Position numbers and translations under genes: made by a program. The notes under the pieces are model-generated. The model did not search any database. It saw only the letters and a list, made by a program, of their open reading frames with translations, and was not told the origin of the DNA. A DNA stretch of 63,630 nucleotides, taken from contig NZ_FTMG01000008.1 of the NCBI RefSeq assembly GCF_900155965.1, positions 1 to 63,630 on the forward strand, written 5' to 3'. The DNA comes from Mucilaginibacter lappiensis (GTDB lineage Bacteria; Bacteroidota; Bacteroidia; Sphingobacteriales; Sphingobacteriaceae). This document shows positions 24,609 through 33,185 of this stretch, piece by piece (position 1 is the first letter of the stretch; each line of letters starts with the position of its first letter).

Positions 24609-26504
24609 ATGACCATAGAGGAAATATTAAAACAGTATTGGAATCACGATAATTTCCGGCCTATGCAGGCCGAGATTATCAAGTCTGTTTTATTGGGGCG
24701 GGACACCCTGGCCCTGTTGCCTACAGGTGGTGGTAAATCTGTTTGTTTCCAGGTGCCAGCACTGGCTAAAGAGGGGATATGTATTGTGGTATCGCCACTG
24801 ATAGCCCTGATGAAAGACCAGGTAGAGAACCTAAAGGCGAAAGGCATCAACGCGGTATCTATCGTATCGGGCATGGGTTTACGGGAGATAGACCTGGCGC
24901 TGGATAATTGCATTTACGGTTCGGTTAAGTTTCTGTATTTATCGCCCGAACGTTTATTGTCCGAACTGGTGCGTGAGCGTATCCGTTATATGAAAGTGAA
25001 CCTGATAGCTATTGATGAGGCGCATTGTATATCGCAATGGGGATATGATTTCCGGCCACCATATCTGCACATCGCCAATCTGCGGGAATTACACCCCACA
25101 GTGCCCGTATTAGCCCTTACAGCCACTGCTACGGCTGAGGTGAAAGAAGATATCCAGCAGAAATTATTGTTCAAAGACGCGGTTGTTTACCAGCAAAGCT
25201 TCGAACGCCGTAATATCAGCTATGTAGTGCAAAATGCCGAAAACAAGCTGCAAAAAATGCTGGATATTGCCCGTGGTGTGAAAGGCTGCGGTATTGTCTA
25301 TGTACGCAGTCGCCGGGATGCCGCCGATATTGCCAAATTTTACAACGAGAACAGTATTAAAGCCGATTATTACCATGCCGGCTTATCCATGGATCAGCGA
25401 GCCGAAAAGCAGGAAAGCTGGAAAAATAACCGAACCCGCATTATTGTAGCCACCAACGCTTTTGGGATGGGCATCGATAAATCCGATGTGCGTTTTGTGA
25501 TCCATAAAGATATGCCCGAAAGCCTGGAAGCTTATTATCAGGAAGGTGGTCGCGGTGGCCGTGATGAACAAAAGGCCTATGCTGTTTTACTATATACCCA
25601 TTCCGATAGGCTAAGACAGGAAAAAATGTTTGTGCTGAACTTTCCGTCGGTTGAAGAGATCAAGCATGTTTACCATTGTTTGGCCAATTATTATCAGTTG
25701 GCTTATGGCGCCGGCGAAGGCCTGAGCTTTGATCTTGATCTGGGCGATTTTTGCAGCCGCTTTAAGCTGGATGCTGTTAAAACACTCAATGCGCTTAAGT
25801 TTCTGGAAAAGGATGAATATTTGTCGTTCAACGAAAGCGTGTTTTTACCGTCGCGTTTCCGGTTTGAGGTGGTGAATGAAGTGTTGTATAATTTCCAGAT
25901 ACAGAACACTGGCTGGGATCCATTTATTAAAACCTTGTTACGCTCCTACGGTGGTTCATTTGAAAATTACGTACGCTTAAAAGAATACGACCTGTCGCGA
26001 CGCACTAACCTGAACGTTCAACAGGTGATTGATGGGTTGATGCAATTACAAGAGTTTGGGCTTATTAGCTATTTGCAGCAAACTGATCAGCCGCAGGTTA
26101 CTTATTTAAAACCCCGCCAGCAGGCCGACCGTCTCTTCATCAACAAAAAATACATTGAAGAGCGTAAAGAAACCTATAGCCACAAAATGGAAGCGGTTTT
26201 TGCCTACGCTACTGCCCAAAAGTGCCGCAGCCAAATGTTGCTGGCGTATTTTGATGAGACCAATGCCCGTAAATGCGGTGTTTGCGATATTTGCCTCGAT
26301 GAAAAGCGTCAAAAAAATGCCGACGAGATATTTGACAATATTACCCATGAAATTGTACAATTTTTAGGCATATCCACCCCAGATATAGGCACCCTGGTCA
26401 ATACCATTAACGTGGGCACCGAGAAGGAAAAGATGGAAACCATTCGCCTGTTGCTGGATGCCGGCAAAATAAAAACCGACGGTGAAAAGTATTACCTTGC
26501 TTAA
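24609..26504 (+). CDS. RecQ-family ATP-dependent DNA helicase, short form
   Basis: 631 residues. Superfamily 2 motifs are complete: the Q-motif region FRPMQ, Walker A LLPTGGGKS, DEAH box AIDEAHCISQWG, TATAT, and motif VI QEGGRGGRDEQ. A RecQ-C-terminal zinc site is made by C-R-S-Q-M and C-G-V-C-D-I-C near residue 540-560. There is no HRDC domain, so this is the shorter RecQ paralogue. It unwinds recombination and repair intermediates. I leave the symbol empty because Bacteroidota often have two RecQ genes. Confidence 0.92.
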   Translation: MTIEEILKQYWNHDNFRPMQAEIIKSVLLGRDTLALLPTGGGKSVCFQVPALAKEGICIVVSPLIALMKDQVENLKAKGINAVSIVSGMGLREIDLALDNCIYGSVKFLYLSPERLLSELVRERIRYMKVNLIAIDEAHCISQWGYDFRPPYLHIANLRELHPTVPVLALTATATAEVKEDIQQKLLFKDAVVYQQSFERRNISYVVQNAENKLQKMLDIARGVKGCGIVYVRSRRDAADIAKFYNENSIKADYYHAGLSMDQRAEKQESWKNNRTRIIVATNAFGMGIDKSDVRFVIHKDMPESLEAYYQEGGRGGRDEQKAYAVLLYTHSDRLRQEKMFVLNFPSVEEIKHVYHCLANYYQLAYGAGEGLSFDLDLGDFCSRFKLDAVKTLNALKFLEKDEYLSFNESVFLPSRFRFEVVNEVLYNFQIQNTGWDPFIKTLLRSYGGSFENYVRLKEYDLSRRTNLNVQQVIDGLMQLQEFGLISYLQQTDQPQVTYLKPRQQADRLFINKKYIEERKETYSHKMEAVFAYATAQKCRSQMLLAYFDETNARKCGVCDICLDEKRQKNADEIFDNITHEIVQFLGISTPDIGTLVNTINVGTEKEKMETIRLLLDAGKIKTDGEKYYLA

Positions 26505-26558
26505 TTAACGTGAGTTCGGGATAAGAAATGCAAACCTGATCCCGATGTCTGTTATGTT

Positions 26559-26690
26559 AAAAAGTGGGTTTACATGGTTTACACTTTTCATGGTTTACAT
26601 TATTCAAATTATTGATAATCAATTAATTAACTTATTTTATATCAAAAAAAACGATTTACAGTGTAAACCATAAATAATGGGGTTTACATT
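26559..26690 (+). repeat. Shared intergenic block with GTTTACATGGTTTACAC (copy 2)
   Basis: Homologous to the minus strand of 11921-12030 and itself internally inverted (GGTTTACACT near the start, AGTGTAAACC near 26662). The remaining parts of the 26505-27033 gap hold only the control region at 26885-26980; no gene is visible. Confidence 0.6.
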
Positions 26691-26884
26691 GATCAGCTTT
26701 AAGCAAAGTATTCAGGGAGCCTTTAAATAACCTGAACTGCTTATCCAGGGCTCGCGTTAACTAAATAGTAGTGAGTTTTAAGTCTGGAATTTTATGTATC
26801 ACCTGATGCGTTTTATCTTCAGTTAAAGAAAATTTAACTCGTCGATCTGCATACTTCCAAAAACGGCTCTTTTTGTTCCCTCTT

Positions 26885-26980
26885 TTCACCGACAACATTC
26901 TTTCATTTACCGACAAAATCCCGGCGTATAACTATTACAGGCCATATTGCTGTAACGTTTTTTTAGTGTGATCGTCATAT
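26885..26980 (+). promoter_or_regulatory. Control region of GIN gene 1: 21-bp-spaced direct repeat plus ECF-like promoter
   Basis: TTCACCGA at 26885 and TTTACCGA at 26906 form a direct repeat with a 21-bp period, followed 45 bp after the second copy's start by TGTAAC (26951-26956), a 16-bp spacer and CGTCATAT (26973-26980). The AAC/CGTC pair with 16-bp spacing is the form of ECF sigma-factor promoters; two-turn-spaced repeats resemble LytTR-type regulator sites. The same layout precedes the paralogue at 34829. Confidence 0.6.
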
Positions 26981-27033
26981 TGGTGTATTTAAAATAACAA
27001 TATTAATTCACTGACAATCAAAATATTAAAATC

Positions 27034-27636
27034 ATGAAAACTTTAGCAATCACCCTTTTTACTGTAGCAGCTATAGTATTTGGAATTGGAAATCAAGCAC
27101 AAGCCACTGTTAACACAAACAACAACAAAGGCATCGTTTTAACCGACATCACCAGGATCAACAGGATCGAAGTTTATGGTAATGTTCAGGTATATGTATC
27201 AAACGGCACAGCCGATGAAGTAAAGGTTTACAACCGCTATTATGCCGAAAACGCATTGATACAATCAAGGAACGGTGTGTTACGCATCACCTCCTATAAC
27301 AAAGCCGAAAAATTAGTGGTTTGGGTTACCGCTAAAGAACTTTCAGGCATCACTGCTTATGATAATGCAAACATCAGCTCATTCGGTAACCTTTCAGCCA
27401 TTGAACTGGATGTGAAACTATACAACAACGCCTCAGCCACTTTAAAATTAGATGCTTACAGCGCTCGTGTTACCATAAACGATAGAGCCTGTGCCAACCT
27501 GAGTGGTACTGTTAATGAATATAGCTTAAACCGCAGCCAGGGCTCAAGTGTAAACGGATCAAGTCTGATAGCCGAACACACCACTGAAATATTGAATGGT
27601 GCAAAAGTTAAAGCAGACGAGTATGCAGGTTTATAA
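27034..27636 (+). CDS. GIN-domain (DUF2807) exported protein, paralogue 1
   Basis: 200 residues with a signal peptide (TLAITLFTVAAIVFGIGNQAQA). The rest is a single repetitive beta-helix-like GIN (DUF2807) domain with the pattern INRIEVYGNVQVYVSNG, VKVYNRYY and LSGITAYDNANISSFG. It is predicted to be a cell-surface or periplasmic beta-solenoid; no enzymatic motif is present. It is closely related to the protein at 34829-35440 and shares its promoter layout, so the two are probably co-regulated. Its ligand is unknown. Confidence 0.85.
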   Translation: MKTLAITLFTVAAIVFGIGNQAQATVNTNNNKGIVLTDITRINRIEVYGNVQVYVSNGTADEVKVYNRYYAENALIQSRNGVLRITSYNKAEKLVVWVTAKELSGITAYDNANISSFGNLSAIELDVKLYNNASATLKLDAYSARVTINDRACANLSGTVNEYSLNRSQGSSVNGSSLIAEHTTEILNGAKVKADEYAGL

Positions 27637-27667
27637 TCACCATTACAACAGGTTCATAACCGAACAG

Positions 27668-27700
27668 AGCCACCTGAAGCCAGGTGGCTTTGTCTTTTTG
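27668..27700. terminator. Bidirectional terminator
   Basis: Stem AGCCACCT (27668-27675) with AGGTGGCT (27682-27689), then TTTGTCTTTTTG. It lies between convergent genes. Confidence 0.75.
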
Positions 27701-27702
27701 TA

Positions 27703-28377
27703 CTATTTCCCTTCCATTAGTTTTTCAACTACATAAGGCGCTATGATCTTGCGGGCGCCGTCAGGATCGGGATGCAGGCCATCCGGTACATATTTCAAAT
27801 ATTCTTCTTTTCCCTTATCCAGTATGGCTTTCCAATGCGGGTAATGATCAATCAATAAAAGTTTACGTTTCTTAGCAACCTGGCGGTAGAGATCGTAATA
27901 AGTAGTTAGTTCCGGCCGGTCAGCTGCATGTTTGTCGAGCGCTATGTCCATCGTTTGCAGGATGATCTCACAATCAGGGTTAAACAGTTTGATTCGATCG
28001 ATCATATAGTTCAAATTTAATTCGGCCAGTTCCCTGCTGGTTTTATAGTTCAGGAAGGCATCGTTCATGCTAAACTCGATTAAAACCGCGTCTGGCTTTT
28101 TGCTGATCACACTGTCTTCTAAATGCTGTACGCCCCAGGTTGACCACATGGCACTTTTAGCCGCATTATATACGGTTAAGTTGTTGTTGTACTTATTGTT
28201 TAGATTGGTAGACACCGAATCTACCCAGGCATGCCCACCCGCACCAGCCGTTAAACTGGTACCATAAACAACCAGTGTTTGGGCTTTGCCCGCCTGCAGG
28301 TTTTTGACCAGCTGTGTTTGGGCCTGAGAAACGATCGTAAGTAACGTGAGTGAAATAATTAACAGGTTTATTTTCAT
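27703..28377 (-). CDS. SGNH/GDSL hydrolase, exported
   Basis: 224 residues from ATG 28377 (the frame is open to 28491, but the signal peptide KINLLIISLTLLTIVSQAQ starts here). SGNH blocks are visible: block I VVYGTSLTAG with the nucleophile Ser, the Gly block in NAAKSAMWSTWG, block III IEFSMNDA with Asn, and block V DGLHPDPDG with Asp and His. It is expected to be an esterase acting on acetylated carbohydrates or lipids in the periplasm. Confidence 0.88.
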   Translation of the reverse strand: MKINLLIISLTLLTIVSQAQTQLVKNLQAGKAQTLVVYGTSLTAGAGGHAWVDSVSTNLNNKYNNNLTVYNAAKSAMWSTWGVQHLEDSVISKKPDAVLIEFSMNDAFLNYKTSRELAELNLNYMIDRIKLFNPDCEIILQTMDIALDKHAADRPELTTYYDLYRQVAKKRKLLLIDHYPHWKAILDKGKEEYLKYVPDGLHPDPDGARKIIAPYVVEKLMEGK

Positions 28378-28432
28378 AAGGTTGTAATGTGATGCTAAAT
28401 ATATAAATTCTTTATTTTCAGGATGTGGTATA

Positions 28433-29293
28433 TTAAAGCTGATTTGAACCGGCCACCCATTTCTTTTTAAATTCTGATGGATTTTGACCAACCAATTTGT
28501 TAAACAGTTTGTTAAAATAGCTCAAGCTCTCAAAGCCAACGGCGTAGCACGTTTCGGTGATGTTTTTATCCTGCATCAACAGGTTTTTGGCGCGCTCAAT
28601 GCGGTACTGGTTTACAAACTCGGTAAAGGTGATGTGGGTTTGTCGTTTAAAATACCTGCAAAAGGCTGATGTGGTGAGGCTTACCTTTGCGGCCACTACG
28701 TTTACATCGGGTTTTTGAGCATAGTGGGCGTCAATATACTCGTAAATAGCACCCATCCTGATCTTATCTTTCAGGATGAAATCTTTGCTGCTCTCATCGT
28801 TGTTGAGTAGGGTATATTCTTTAGAATCAGCTAGGATGCGGAAAATATTCATTAGCTCCAGCAGCTGGTCAAAATTGTTGAGGCTACCTATGGCCTTTAA
28901 TTTTTGTGCCACCAACATCCGCGTATCACCATGAAAGGCAATACCGTATGCCGCATTTTTGAATAGCTTACTAACCAATTGAAATTCGGGTGCGTAGCTG
29001 ATGGCATCGCCCATAAAATCGGTTCGTAACTGTACCACTATCTGATGATAATCGTTGCGCAGACGATAGTCAAAATTAAGGTGGGGGAGGTTGGGTCCGA
29101 TGAATACGAGGTCGCTTTGGGTATAGCCCGAAATATGGGTACCCACATGGCGGATGCCCGCATCTGCTTCTACATAAACCAGCTCAACCTCCGGGTGATA
29201 ATGCCACAGGAAAGTGTTGCGTAACCGGGGCGAAAACAGTTTGAATGATTTTCCTGATTCAAATTCTACACGTTCCAATTGTATCTGATTCAT
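28433..29293 (-). CDS. AraC-family transcriptional regulator
   Basis: 286 residues from ATG 29293. An N-terminal cupin-like sensing domain (about 20-160, WHYHPEVELVYVE...GTHISGYTQSDLVFIGPNLPH) is followed by two C-terminal helix-turn-helix motifs (VNVVAAKVSLTTSAFCRYFK and ITETCYAVGFESLSYFNKLF...G.NPSEFKKKW). It is divergent from the PhyH-type dioxygenase gene with 128 bp between starts, which makes that gene a likely target. The SGNH hydrolase gene downstream on the same strand may be co-transcribed (55 bp gap). Confidence 0.9.
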   Translation of the reverse strand: MNQIQLERVEFESGKSFKLFSPRLRNTFLWHYHPEVELVYVEADAGIRHVGTHISGYTQSDLVFIGPNLPHLNFDYRLRNDYHQIVVQLRTDFMGDAISYAPEFQLVSKLFKNAAYGIAFHGDTRMLVAQKLKAIGSLNNFDQLLELMNIFRILADSKEYTLLNNDESSKDFILKDKIRMGAIYEYIDAHYAQKPDVNVVAAKVSLTTSAFCRYFKRQTHITFTEFVNQYRIERAKNLLMQDKNITETCYAVGFESLSYFNKLFNKLVGQNPSEFKKKWVAGSNQL

Positions 29294-29390
29294 CTTGTAT
29301 TGTATTATTTTGAATAATAAATGTAATAAATAAGTCAATGTAGAGCAAATATTGATCATTGTGGCGGATACACAGCTTGTTGTATCTCTG

Positions 29391-29398
29391 TAATTTTG
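29391..29398 (+). promoter_or_regulatory. -7 promoter element of the PhyH-type gene
   Basis: TAATTTTG fits TAnnTTTG, 23 nt before ATG 29422; the -33 element is weak, as expected if an activator such as the divergent AraC protein is needed. Confidence 0.4.
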
Positions 29399-29421
29399 AA
29401 TTATTAACCAATACAGAGATC

Positions 29422-30396
29422 ATGGAAGCAACAAATCAAACAATGACCCCTACAATGAACCCGAACGAGACGCATAAAGATATCCCGGGCAATCCCTCGG
29501 CGGCCAAATCGAGCCAGGTAAAACTGAACGACCGCAGCAACGGGCAACCTTTACGAGTGCTGAGCGAAGATGACTGGGCCTTTTGGATCACCAACGGTTA
29601 CGTAGTTGTAAAGAACGCCATACCCAAAGAAATGGCAAAAAAAACCGCCGACTACCTGTGGCAATATGAAGACAAAGACCCTAATGATATAGAAAGCTGG
29701 TATAAAAGGCCCAATGCCCAAATGCAAATGAAAGAACTAAACAATACCGGAATGGTAGAAATATATAACCACCAGTACTTGTGGGATAACCGCCAGTATC
29801 CGCGTGTGCATCAGGCTTTTGCTGATATATGGGGTACCGAAAAACTATGGGCCAATATCGACCGGGCCAATCTGAATTTCCCGCTACGGCCTGGTTTTGA
29901 GTACAAAGGTTTTATCCACTGGGACTATGATCCCGAAACCAAGCCCCAGAATGTGCAGGGCGTACTGGCCCTGGCCGACCAAACCGACGAAAACATGGGC
30001 GGTTTTCAATGTATCCCAGAGCTTTACCGCAGCTATGATACCTGGAAACTAACCCAGCCCGCCGATCGCGACCATTATAAGCCTGATATCACCGGTTTCA
30101 ACATAGTTAAGGTAAAGCTGGAAGCCGGCGACCTTTTGATTTTCAATAGCTTACAACCGCACGGCATCAGACCCAATACCAGTGGTAATAAGGTGCGTAT
30201 TGCCCAGTATGTAGCCATGATGCCCGCCCAGGAGCACAATGAAGAGCTGCGACAATGGCGTATCAACAGCTGGCAAAACAGGGAAGCCATGCAAGGCTAC
30301 GCTTTCCCAGGCGACCCGCTGGAACGGGAGAAGAAAAATCCTGTCGCGGAACTTTCAGCCCTGGGTAAAAAGTTGCTGGGTTTGGATAAATGGTGA
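29422..30396 (+). CDS. Phytanoyl-CoA dioxygenase (PhyH) family Fe(II)/2-oxoglutarate oxygenase
   Basis: 324 residues from ATG 29422. The double-stranded beta-helix oxygenase fold is indicated by the iron ligands H-x-D in GFIHWDYDP and the distal His in LQPHGIRPNTSGNKVRIAQY, whose Arg would bind 2-oxoglutarate. An N-terminal Asn/Thr-rich 40-residue segment looks flexible. The substrate is unknown; family members hydroxylate lipids, amino acids or small natural products. Divergent AraC regulator upstream. Confidence 0.85.
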   Translation: MEATNQTMTPTMNPNETHKDIPGNPSAAKSSQVKLNDRSNGQPLRVLSEDDWAFWITNGYVVVKNAIPKEMAKKTADYLWQYEDKDPNDIESWYKRPNAQMQMKELNNTGMVEIYNHQYLWDNRQYPRVHQAFADIWGTEKLWANIDRANLNFPLRPGFEYKGFIHWDYDPETKPQNVQGVLALADQTDENMGGFQCIPELYRSYDTWKLTQPADRDHYKPDITGFNIVKVKLEAGDLLIFNSLQPHGIRPNTSGNKVRIAQYVAMMPAQEHNEELRQWRINSWQNREAMQGYAFPGDPLEREKKNPVAELSALGKKLLGLDKW

Positions 30397-30416
30397 TGCC
30401 ATTTTATAACATTAAA

Positions 30417-30557
30417 ACTTTTTAAACCTCACATTTTAACACTTTTTTAGTCAAAATGAGGTGGAAATGCTTTAAAAACTGTCGAAAACTTACTCAAAAC
30501 CATCGATTTTAACACTTTTTAACAAATTTTTGATGGGTTTTGAAAGGTTTAAAAAGT
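30417..30557. repeat. Inverted repeat with ACTTTTTAAACC ends
   Basis: A 12-bp perfect inverted pair at 30417-30428 and 30546-30557 encloses reused words (TTTTAACACTTTTT, TCAAAA, TGAGGT). It resembles the other locus-specific inverted repeats but its arms are shorter. The 30397-30940 gap holds this, a hairpin and AAGCG palindromes; no gene is visible. Confidence 0.5.
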
Positions 30558-30628
30558 ATTAGAATATTGATAGTCAATTTATTGCATGCCAAACGGCCGG
30601 TTTTTGACCTCTTTTCTTCTTAACCAAA

Positions 30629-30663
30629 CAGCCCGCTTATCTTTTCAGGAGATAAGCGGGCTG
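30629..30663. terminator. Strong GC-rich hairpin, possible terminator
   Basis: A perfect 14-bp stem (30629-30642 with 30650-30663, CAGCCCGCTTATCT and complement) with a 7-base loop. It lacks an adjacent T run, so termination is uncertain. Confidence 0.5.
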
Positions 30664-30745
30664 CTGTTGATATAAATATACGAAAAATTAAGGAGATTTT
30701 TGGAGTAAGGAGTAAGGATTTCTTACCCATTATATACCGCGCTAG

Positions 30746-30870
30746 CTCAAGCGTCATCCGTTTGAACTGATACTTTGGTGAACGTCTGCACTCATCTTTA
30801 TCAAATTGGTTAGTACACATGAGCGTGGACGCTCATTCAGCTCTACATTCAAGCGGAGGGGCGCTTGAAT
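30746..30870. repeat. AAGCG...CGCTT palindromes, second cluster
   Basis: Three palindromes at 30746-30766, 30819-30836 (ATGAGCGTGGACGCTCAT) and 30847-30870 belong to the same family as 11741-12059. The flank GCTTGAATGGGCGG also occurs near 13365 and, inverted, at 11736. Confidence 0.65.
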
Positions 30871-30940
30871 GGGCGGAGCAAAGCCTGTCCTAAAGGATTC
30901 TGAAACAAGTTCAGGACTATTTTTAGGATTAAAGTACTTG

Positions 30941-31945
30941 TTAGTTATTGCGTTTGATAAAATTGATCAAACCCGGAAAATATTGATCGGGATTATCAAT
31001 AAAACAGATATGACCTGCATTGGGCACCACATAATATTGTGCTTTAGCAAACAATTGACTTAGCTTTTTAAGCTGTTCGGTGCTTATAATAAAATCGTAT
31101 TCGCCTCTTATTAGCAAAACGGGGATGGTTATTTTAGGTATCATCCCTGCATAATTCAAGGAAAAGGTTGATGGTCCTATTTTCCGGGCAACCTCCATAT
31201 TCTTATGGATTTTTGTTCTTAAAATAGCATCGGGCAATTTATCCAGTCTGAGCACAAAATTTCGGGTAAATGTGCTGTCGAATGCTTCCTGATATACTTT
31301 TTGATCATAAGATAATCCTTGCAGTTTGTTTTGCATCAGGGCATTGAATTTTGGGATTGTATTTAATATGCTATCGGTTTGATTACCGGTAAAAGAAATC
31401 CGCTGATCAAAATCTTTAGGAAAGGGGTTCATGTCCGAAAATATAATCCCTTTTACATGAGTTTGATACTTATAGGTATAGGCAAGGGCAAGCAGCGAGC
31501 CAAAGGAGTGTCCGTATATAAAAAACCGATCCAGATTTAGCCCTTTTCGCACCTGTTCTATTTCTTTTACATAGCGGGATACTTTCCAAAGGCTTGTATC
31601 GCTTAATTGCTGTGGGGTGGGTTGTTCAGAAAAGTATGATCCAAACTGGTCATAATAATAAATGGTTATGCCTTTATTAGGAAGGTGCTTTGAAAATATT
31701 TCAAAATATTCGTGTGACTGGGCCGGACCGCCGTGGAGTAACAGGACATTAATTTCCCCGTCTCCGATCTTTTGGGTCCAAACCCAAAACTTTCCGTTTA
31801 TCAGTATCTTTTTTACACCCGGTTCCTGTTGTTTTTTATAATACGTATTGTCTTTTTCCTGGGCATTGTTAACCAATGAAGTTAAAAGCAAAATAGACAC
31901 TATGAAACAAGCCCGAAAATTTCGGACTACAAACTGTATAGCCAT
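30941..31945 (-). CDS. Alpha/beta hydrolase, proline-iminopeptidase-like, exported
   Basis: 334 residues with an N-terminal signal segment (CFIVSILLLTSLVNNAQ). The alpha/beta hydrolase core includes the oxyanion HGGPAQSHEYF motif, YDQFGSYFS, the nucleophile elbow YGHSFGS, and late acid and base residues in GEYDFII and NAGHICFIDNP. The HGGP and DQ.G motifs point to peptidase family S33 (proline iminopeptidase). It is flanked on both sides by repeat-rich DNA, so it is probably transcribed alone. Confidence 0.85.
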   Translation of the reverse strand: MAIQFVVRNFRACFIVSILLLTSLVNNAQEKDNTYYKKQQEPGVKKILINGKFWVWTQKIGDGEINVLLLHGGPAQSHEYFEIFSKHLPNKGITIYYYDQFGSYFSEQPTPQQLSDTSLWKVSRYVKEIEQVRKGLNLDRFFIYGHSFGSLLALAYTYKYQTHVKGIIFSDMNPFPKDFDQRISFTGNQTDSILNTIPKFNALMQNKLQGLSYDQKVYQEAFDSTFTRNFVLRLDKLPDAILRTKIHKNMEVARKIGPSTFSLNYAGMIPKITIPVLLIRGEYDFIISTEQLKKLSQLFAKAQYYVVPNAGHICFIDNPDQYFPGLINFIKRNN

Positions 31946-32035
31946 TTTTTTAATTTAAGAGTACGACTATATTATATATGATAAGGTTACAGGTGTTTAC
32001 GTATTATAAAGTTTTATTAGAAGGATATTTTTCAA

Positions 32036-32260
32036 TTCTTTCCCCACTGGGGGGCGGCCAATGTCATTAAGTTAAGCACATGGATCCCCACCTAAATCCT
32101 CCCCGGTAGGGAGGACTTTAAAAAATTGAAGCTAAGTCTCCCCTTCCGGGAGAGATTATTACATGAGGGCTTCGCCGTTTAGAGGGGGCTTTTGCGGAAT
32201 TGCTTTTGCGTTTCCCCTTAACTTAATGACATTGGGGGGCGGCAGGTGAGATGTATTAAT
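32036..32260. repeat. Composite palindromic repeat with AATGTCATTAAGTTAAG ends
   Basis: A 17-bp perfect inverted pair (32060-32076 with 32217-32233), extended by GGGGGGCGGC on the outer side of both arms, encloses two smaller hairpins (CCTCCCCGGTAGGGAGG and CTCCCCTTCCGGGAGAG). The inner part resembles the block at 39001-39110. The 31946-32513 gap holds this and the element at 32294; no gene is visible. Confidence 0.7.
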
Positions 32261-32293
32261 AAAACCGGACATTAGACATTTGCCTAAAAAGGG

Positions 32294-32363
32294 TGTCATG
32301 CTGAGCACCGTCGAAGCATGGTGAGCAGGCCTCTACGCTCAACCCTTCGACGTAGCTCAGGGC
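32294..32363 (+). repeat. Dispersed palindromic repeat, family GTCGAAGCATGG (copy 2)
   Basis: Shares CCGTCGAAGCATGGTG, GCAGGCCTCT and CCCTTCGAC with the inverted copy at 338-409. Confidence 0.65.
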
Positions 32364-32513
32364 GAAAGCCCTCTTTTAGTGTTATTCTTTCGTTATGCCT
32401 TTTCATAGGTTATTACTCTCAAGAGGGGAATCGCACTGGCCCGGGGCTCTTGAATTACAATTCCGGATCATCAGACTTACGAAACTTTTAAAACTTCATA
32501 AGTCTGAAAAGAA

Positions 32514-33053
32514 TCACAGCTCATTCATCTTCTCCAAAATCAAGTCTATCCGCTGTTGTACGGTGGTATCGCCACGTATTTCTAAAACAGGGGCGTTTAC
32601 CTGGCTCAGCCAGTTTTCGTGTACCTGCAGGGTTCGGCCCTTGGTAGTATTATCATCGTAGCCTGTTGCCCACTTCATAAATGCCTGGTAATTGGCGGCG
32701 CGTACGGGGTCGGTAAAAATGGCATCGCCGTAACGTTCCAGCTCGCGGTTATGCAAACGTTGCATTCTGATGTGGTGGGGAATATACAGAAACACTACCA
32801 GGTTAAACATGTTCAGCCATGCTGGTCCCCAGCTTACCATCGATCCGGTGAGTATCCAGTTGAGGTTGGTGTTCACATCTTGTAGCATCATGGCGTTCCG
32901 CAGTTCCGGGTCGCGCTTTACGGTAAAAGGTTGTTCTGTTGCTTCCCAGAAATATTTGTCGCTGTCAAACAAGGGGTAGTTCAATTGCTGGGCTAAGGCG
33001 GTGCCCAAAGTGGTTGAGCCGGCACAGGATGCACCCATGATATGTATTTTCAT
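32514..33053 (-). CDS. P-loop NTPase, nucleoside/shikimate-kinase-like, with variant Walker A
   Basis: 179 residues. The N-terminal strand and loop IHIMGASCAGSTTLG are in the position of a Walker A motif, but the conserved Lys is Ser. DSDKYFW and an RLHNRELERYGDAIF segment resemble the LID and substrate regions of FlaR-like topology-modulation/adenylate-kinase-like proteins, a group where GASGSGTTT-type loops lacking Lys are known. Catalytic activity is uncertain. It precedes an AraC gene on the same strand across an inverted repeat. Confidence 0.7.
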   Translation of the reverse strand: MKIHIMGASCAGSTTLGTALAQQLNYPLFDSDKYFWEATEQPFTVKRDPELRNAMMLQDVNTNLNWILTGSMVSWGPAWLNMFNLVVFLYIPHHIRMQRLHNRELERYGDAIFTDPVRAANYQAFMKWATGYDDNTTKGRTLQVHENWLSQVNAPVLEIRGDTTVQQRIDLILEKMNEL

Positions 33054-33057
33054 ATTT

Positions 33058-33185
33058 AAGTCTAAAGCTCTAAGTCCTTAGTCTGAAGTCTTGAGCCTGA
33101 AGTCCTAAGTCTTGAGTCGAAAGTCAATAGTTCTATTTTTCCCTCAGGACTAAAGACTTCAGACTAAAGACTTAGGACTTCAGAC
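33058..33185. repeat. Locus-specific inverted repeat G (word AAGTCTTAAGTC)
   Basis: The left arm 33058-33125 and right arm 33143-33185 are both made of degenerate 7-8-mers around AAGTC(T/C)(T/A)GA and their complements. The right arm overlaps the AraC stop codon by a few bases. It is the longest and most repetitive of the class. Confidence 0.8.
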
